Shown here piece by piece: positions 60,809 to 64,000 of a stretch of 64,000 nucleotides of DNA; the first letter of the stretch is position 1, and the number at the start of each line of letters is the position of its first letter. A program made the position numbers and the translations under genes. The DNA is taken from the NCBI RefSeq assembly GCF_007971525.1, contig NZ_CP042437.1, positions 1,860,001 to 1,924,000 on the forward strand. Direction: 5' to 3'. The DNA comes from Mucilaginibacter ginsenosidivorax. GTDB taxonomy: Bacteria > Bacteroidota > Bacteroidia > Sphingobacteriales > Sphingobacteriaceae. The notes under the pieces are model-generated. The model did not search any database, had not been told where the DNA came from, and saw only the letters and a list, made by a program, of their open reading frames with translations.

Positions 60809-62248
60809 ATGATCACCAGAAGACATTTTATTAAAATTAACAGCGTTGCCACTGCCGGCTTAGGCCTTGGTGTAGTACCGGCAACAAGCTGGCTGGGCAA
60901 AACCTCACCTGTATTTGAAAGCCACCGGCCAAAACTTGCCGACAGGAAATTTACCAGCAAAGCGGTTGAAGCCACCATACAAAAAGTTAAAGCGAATATA
61001 AAAGATCCGGAAATAGCCTGGCTTTTTGAAAACTGCTATCCAAATACTTTAGATACTACCGTAAATTATTCAGAAAAAGACGGCAAACCCGATACGTTTG
61101 TAATCACCGGCGATATTTTTGCCATGTGGATGCGCGATTCATCGGCACAGGTTTGGCCGTACCTGCCGCTGATTAAAAACGACCTGGCACTTAAAAAAGT
61201 CATCCAGGGTGTGTTAAGCCGCCAGGCTAAATGCGTATTGATTGACCCGTACGCCAACGCTTTTAATGAAGGCCCAACGGGCAGCGAATGGGATAGCGAC
61301 GTTACCGATATGAAACCCGAACTGCATGAGCGCAAATGGGAAATTGATTCCCTTTGCTACCCGGTGCGTTTGGCCTATAACTACTGGAAAATAAGCGGCG
61401 ACAGCAGCTTTTTTGACGAAACCTGGCAAAAAGCGGGCAAAACCATATTAGATACTTTTAAAGTACAGCAACGCAAAAACGGCAAGGGTCCGTACCATTT
61501 TCAGCGTAAAACTGAAACCGCCAGTGATACTGCGCCAAACAGGGGTTATGGCAACCCGGTGAAACCCGTTGGGCTCATCTGCAGCATCTTCCGCCCATCC
61601 GATGATGCCACTATATACCCTTTCCTGGTACCTGCCAACTACTTTGCGGTTACCAGCTTAAAGCAAATGGCCGAAATGTTTAGCGTGATAGGTAAAGATG
61701 CCAAAACAGCCGCCGAATGCACAGCCCTTGCAGCAGAAGTAGATGCTGCACTTAAAAAATACGCGGTGGTAAACCATCCAAAATATGGCAAAATTTTAGC
61801 CTTTGAGGTTGATGGTTACGGCAACCAATTATTAATGGATGACAGCAACGTGCCCAGCCTGCTGGCACTACCCTACCTCGACTCGCTGCCGGTAACCGAT
61901 CCGTTATATCAAAACACCCGTCGCTTTGTATTGAGTTTGGATAACCCCTACTTTTTTAAAGGCAAAGTTGCCGAAGGTATTGGAGGCCCACACGTAGGTA
62001 TTGATTTTATATGGCCAATGGCTATCACTATGCGTGCCCTTACCTCGACGGATAAATTAGAGATTACCCGTTGCCTGCATATGCTTAAAAACACGCACGC
62101 CGGCACCGGTTTTATGCACGAAGGTTTCCATAAGGATAATGCTAATAACTTCACCCGCAAATGGTTTGCCTGGGCAAATACCCTGTTTGGCGAACTGATT
62201 GTTAAACTGCACGCGCACCATCCGGATTTGTTGCAGAAAATTTTTTAA
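60809..62248 (+). CDS. GH125 exo-alpha-1,6-mannosidase-like, Tat-exported
   Basis: From ATG 60809 the protein is 479 residues. The start MITRRHFIKINSVATAGLGLG is a twin-arginine signal (TRRHFIK). The GH125 (DUF1237) domain shows DIFAMWMRDSSAQVWPYL, YANAFNEGPTGSEWDSDVTDMKPELHERKWEID (in pieces) and GFHKDNANNFTRKWFAWANTLFG. GH125 enzymes remove alpha-1,6-mannose from N-glycans. Tat export implies folding before crossing the membrane. ATG 60749 would place an extra hydrophobic start before the Tat motif and is less likely. Confidence 0.92.
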   Translation: MITRRHFIKINSVATAGLGLGVVPATSWLGKTSPVFESHRPKLADRKFTSKAVEATIQKVKANIKDPEIAWLFENCYPNTLDTTVNYSEKDGKPDTFVITGDIFAMWMRDSSAQVWPYLPLIKNDLALKKVIQGVLSRQAKCVLIDPYANAFNEGPTGSEWDSDVTDMKPELHERKWEIDSLCYPVRLAYNYWKISGDSSFFDETWQKAGKTILDTFKVQQRKNGKGPYHFQRKTETASDTAPNRGYGNPVKPVGLICSIFRPSDDATIYPFLVPANYFAVTSLKQMAEMFSVIGKDAKTAAECTALAAEVDAALKKYAVVNHPKYGKILAFEVDGYGNQLLMDDSNVPSLLALPYLDSLPVTDPLYQNTRRFVLSLDNPYFFKGKVAEGIGGPHVGIDFIWPMAITMRALTSTDKLEITRCLHMLKNTHAGTGFMHEGFHKDNANNFTRKWFAWANTLFGELIVKLHAHHPDLLQKIF

Positions 62249-62276
62249 CGAGCGCTGAATAATCATAAAAATGCAG

Positions 62277-62307
62277 AAGCTGTCACTTTTTAAGCGACAG
62301 CTTTTTT
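62277..62307 (+). terminator. Terminator after GH125 gene
   Basis: AAGCTGTC and GACAGCTT arms followed by a run of T residues, 29 bases past the stop. Confidence 0.8.
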
Positions 62308-62452
62308 TACATTACCGGCGCGGTATTTTAACATATAATTAGTATAGCATACCTATTAAATATCCTTACCTTTAATTGGGTTTAGCCAATTAGCAATTTC
62401 AAGCCCCATAAACCTAAACAAGTTATCAAAATTAACCTTACAAGTACAAAAA

Positions 62453-63244
62453 ATGAGAAAAACAATTAAAGCGATAATCACATCAGTGGTGTTATTGTTG
62501 CTGGCCGGCCCTTTGGCTGCCCAGTCGGTTTCCTACAAATCGGGGATGCTTAGTGTTGATGGCAAAGAGATTGCCAGGATAGTAAAGCTTAAAGCCGGGT
62601 TTGCCCAGCCCGCCAATTACGAACTGTATTCCATGAGCGGCGAAAAACTGATCATCGCCGTATTGGCCAGTGATTTGCCCCCTGATCCTCAAAACAATAC
62701 TGACTTTTACTATCGCTTCTCTTTTTTAACAACCAGCCAGGTGGGCTTATTTACACTGAGTATATTAAGTGCCGAAAAATCTTTTGCTAAACTAATAGGC
62801 CAAAGCGGGATAATAGTTGATGATAAGCTTAACGAGGCAAAAATAAACGAGTTTATAGCACTGAAAAGCAAGAACCCTATTGTACGAACAGAATACAATA
62901 TTGTAAAAAGAAACATGATGTTTCCTGTTATGATAAAAGACGATAACATGATTTACCAGGGATTGGAAGCTATTGGCAAGTTTAAAAATATTTCATCGGG
63001 TCCCGAGGGCGACACTTATGAATTTAGTCTACCCGATGGGTTGATAGTTGTCAAGGTGAGTTTTAGCGGTGGTAACAGTGCATCTAAATTTATCATAAAC
63101 ACCAAAAAGGATAGCCAAACTATGGCGTACACCATAGCGCCTGATGGATTTGGTAAAACTATTATTGCTTCTGCCGGGGTAGATAAAAACGAACATACCA
63201 TATTACGAATAGCCAAGTGGCTGGTAAACGGGAAATATATGTAG
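62453..63244 (+). CDS. Hypothetical exported protein
   Basis: This encodes 263 residues with a signal peptide to LAAQS (about 24). The mature part starts SVSYKSGMLSVDGKEIARIVKLKAG, a beta-rich stretch that resembles small outer-envelope proteins of Bacteroidota, followed by mixed helices. No recognised domain. Single-gene unit; ends at the convergent inverted repeat 63256-63305. Confidence 0.6.
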   Translation: MRKTIKAIITSVVLLLLAGPLAAQSVSYKSGMLSVDGKEIARIVKLKAGFAQPANYELYSMSGEKLIIAVLASDLPPDPQNNTDFYYRFSFLTTSQVGLFTLSILSAEKSFAKLIGQSGIIVDDKLNEAKINEFIALKSKNPIVRTEYNIVKRNMMFPVMIKDDNMIYQGLEAIGKFKNISSGPEGDTYEFSLPDGLIVVKVSFSGGNSASKFIINTKKDSQTMAYTIAPDGFGKTIIASAGVDKNEHTILRIAKWLVNGKYM

Positions 63245-63255
63245 GATTAAGCCAT

Positions 63256-63305
63256 AAGTCGGGAGTCTTAAGCCTGAAGTTTTTCTGACTTAAGACTCCC
63301 GACTT
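63256..63305. repeat. AAGTCGGGAGTCTTAAG inverted repeat, possible terminator
   Basis: Perfect 17-base arms AAGTCGGGAGTCTTAAG (63256-63272) and CTTAAGACTCCCGACTT (63289-63305) around a 16-base loop. Between convergent genes, so it may stop transcription in both directions. Same word family as 14001-14079. Confidence 0.75.
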
Positions 63306-63323
63306 TGGACTAAATTTGCTTTT

Positions 63324-64000
63324 CTAAAATAACGGCCTCCCCAGCATAGCATTATAAAATAATAGCGAAACGGCTATAAAATAAACACTTGCAAAAATAA
63401 CCGCCGGCCTGCTATTTTTAACCCCGCTGAAAACAACAAACAGCGGTATAATTTGCAACGCGTGCAGGCCCATGAAATGGGCTATCCGTAAATCGCCGGC
63501 TATACGGCTCCAGTTAAAAAGCGGCAGGCCAGGGCTGCCATCGGCAGCGCCTACTGTGTGGGCCAGTCGCGATGCCATTACACCGCCTTCAAGCGCGAAG
63601 ATGCAAGCCATAATTATACCCAGGCGGATAGCCCACAGCAAAGCGGGTGTTAATTTTACAGCCTTCACCTTAAAAAACTTTATTCCAATGTATAGGGCAA
63701 ACAGCGTTTGCGACACTATCACTATCCCCATCGTACTAAATACAAGCGCATTATAAGCACCCGAAGTATTATAGTGTGATAGCTGTCCTCTTGCGGCCTG
63801 CGTGGCGATGGCCAGCATCTCAAAACTCATGGCAAAAACTGTAAAATTCACGAAGCGCCTCTTGAGCTGTTCATAAGGCAGGTATTGCAGCAGCAAGGGC
63901 CATGTTAGGCAGTATATGGCGATGGAGATTGCAAATTTGATGGGCTTTGTCCACAAATTAATCCCCATCAGTTGGCGATGATCAAATTGGGCGATGATGA
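63324..64000 (-). CDS. Membrane protein, 5'-truncated by window edge
   Basis: The frame is open from 63324 to the end of the window without a stop; the ATG at 63968 may not be the true start, since codons before it (IIAQFDHRQL) fit the same protein. About 225 residues are visible with six or seven hydrophobic helices, including HFMGLHALQIIPLF (two His in a helix). I recognise no family with certainty. Confidence 0.65.
   Translation of the reverse strand, partial: IIAQFDHRQLMGINLWTKPIKFAISIAIYCLTWPLLLQYLPYEQLKRRFVNFTVFAMSFEMLAIATQAARGQLSHYNTSGAYNALVFSTMGIVIVSQTLFALYIGIKFFKVKAVKLTPALLWAIRLGIIMACIFALEGGVMASRLAHTVGAADGSPGLPLFNWSRIAGDLRIAHFMGLHALQIIPLFVVFSGVKNSRPAVIFASVYFIAVSLLFYNAMLGRPLF

Overview
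The window looks like a chromosomal segment of a Bacteroidota bacterium, most likely family Sphingobacteriaceae (Mucilaginibacter or a near relative). The evidence is Bacteroidota-type promoters (TAnnTTTG boxes, no Shine-Dalgarno pattern), family-typical genes (TonB-dependent receptor with a carboxypeptidase-like N-terminal domain, MacB/FtsX-type permease, GH29 and GH125 glycosidases, DUF6660-like and DUF6702-like proteins, M1 peptidase plus HupE module), and many short dispersed palindromic repeats between genes. No rRNA, tRNA, CRISPR array or complete insertion sequence was seen. The first and last genes run off the window.

Layout. 1-3.6 kb: hypothetical secreted proteins, a dual-specificity-type phosphatase and a small TPR/membrane gene pair. 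3.9-8.5 kb: sucB and sucA of 2-oxoglutarate dehydrogenase. 8.8-14 kb: a solitary antitoxin-like gene, a PDDEXK nuclease (DUF1016) with a C-terminal extension, CRY-DASH photolyase with an unlisted 42-codon DUF2256 gene, an e(P4)-type acid phosphatase and msrA. 14.2-17.5 kb: a glycan/lipid cassette (GT87-like, GT2, polysaccharide deacetylase). 17.5-19.4 kb: LysR regulator divergent from an mdaB-ygiN quinone module. 19.6-23.4 kb: DoxX protein, then a TonB receptor with three small cysteine-rich exported proteins, which could handle metal. 23.5-31.2 kb: a membrane protein, a possible CE-clan cysteine protease, a DUF2268-like metalloprotease, and the M1 peptidase-HupE-DUF6702 module with a decayed copy of the M1 gene end nearby. 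31.4-40.6 kb: small enzymes with their own regulators (DeoR-MFS, HxlR-SDR-DoxX, ArsR-OYE, HxlR-azoreductase), several with visible operators. 40.8-46.4 kb: ABC permease, alpha-L-fucosidase and hypotheticals. 47.0-51.0 kb: an AT-rich pair that looks like a defence island: a DUF262/DUF1524 (GmrSD-like) protein and a NACHT NTPase. 51.0-55 kb: a perfect 922-bp tandem duplication that copies the end of an esterase gene, among nested inverted-repeat elements. 55-64 kb: hypotheticals, SRPBCC protein, sulfurtransferase, YkuK, PlsC, Nudix hydrolase, Tat-exported GH125 and two unknown proteins.

The strongest leads are the NACHT/DUF262 pair, the 922-bp duplication together with an inverted-repeat element whose uninterrupted site survives 3 kb away, the six-copy GC-rich repeat family, and the CE-protease-like gene. 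Functions are inferred from motifs by eye; no database search was run.
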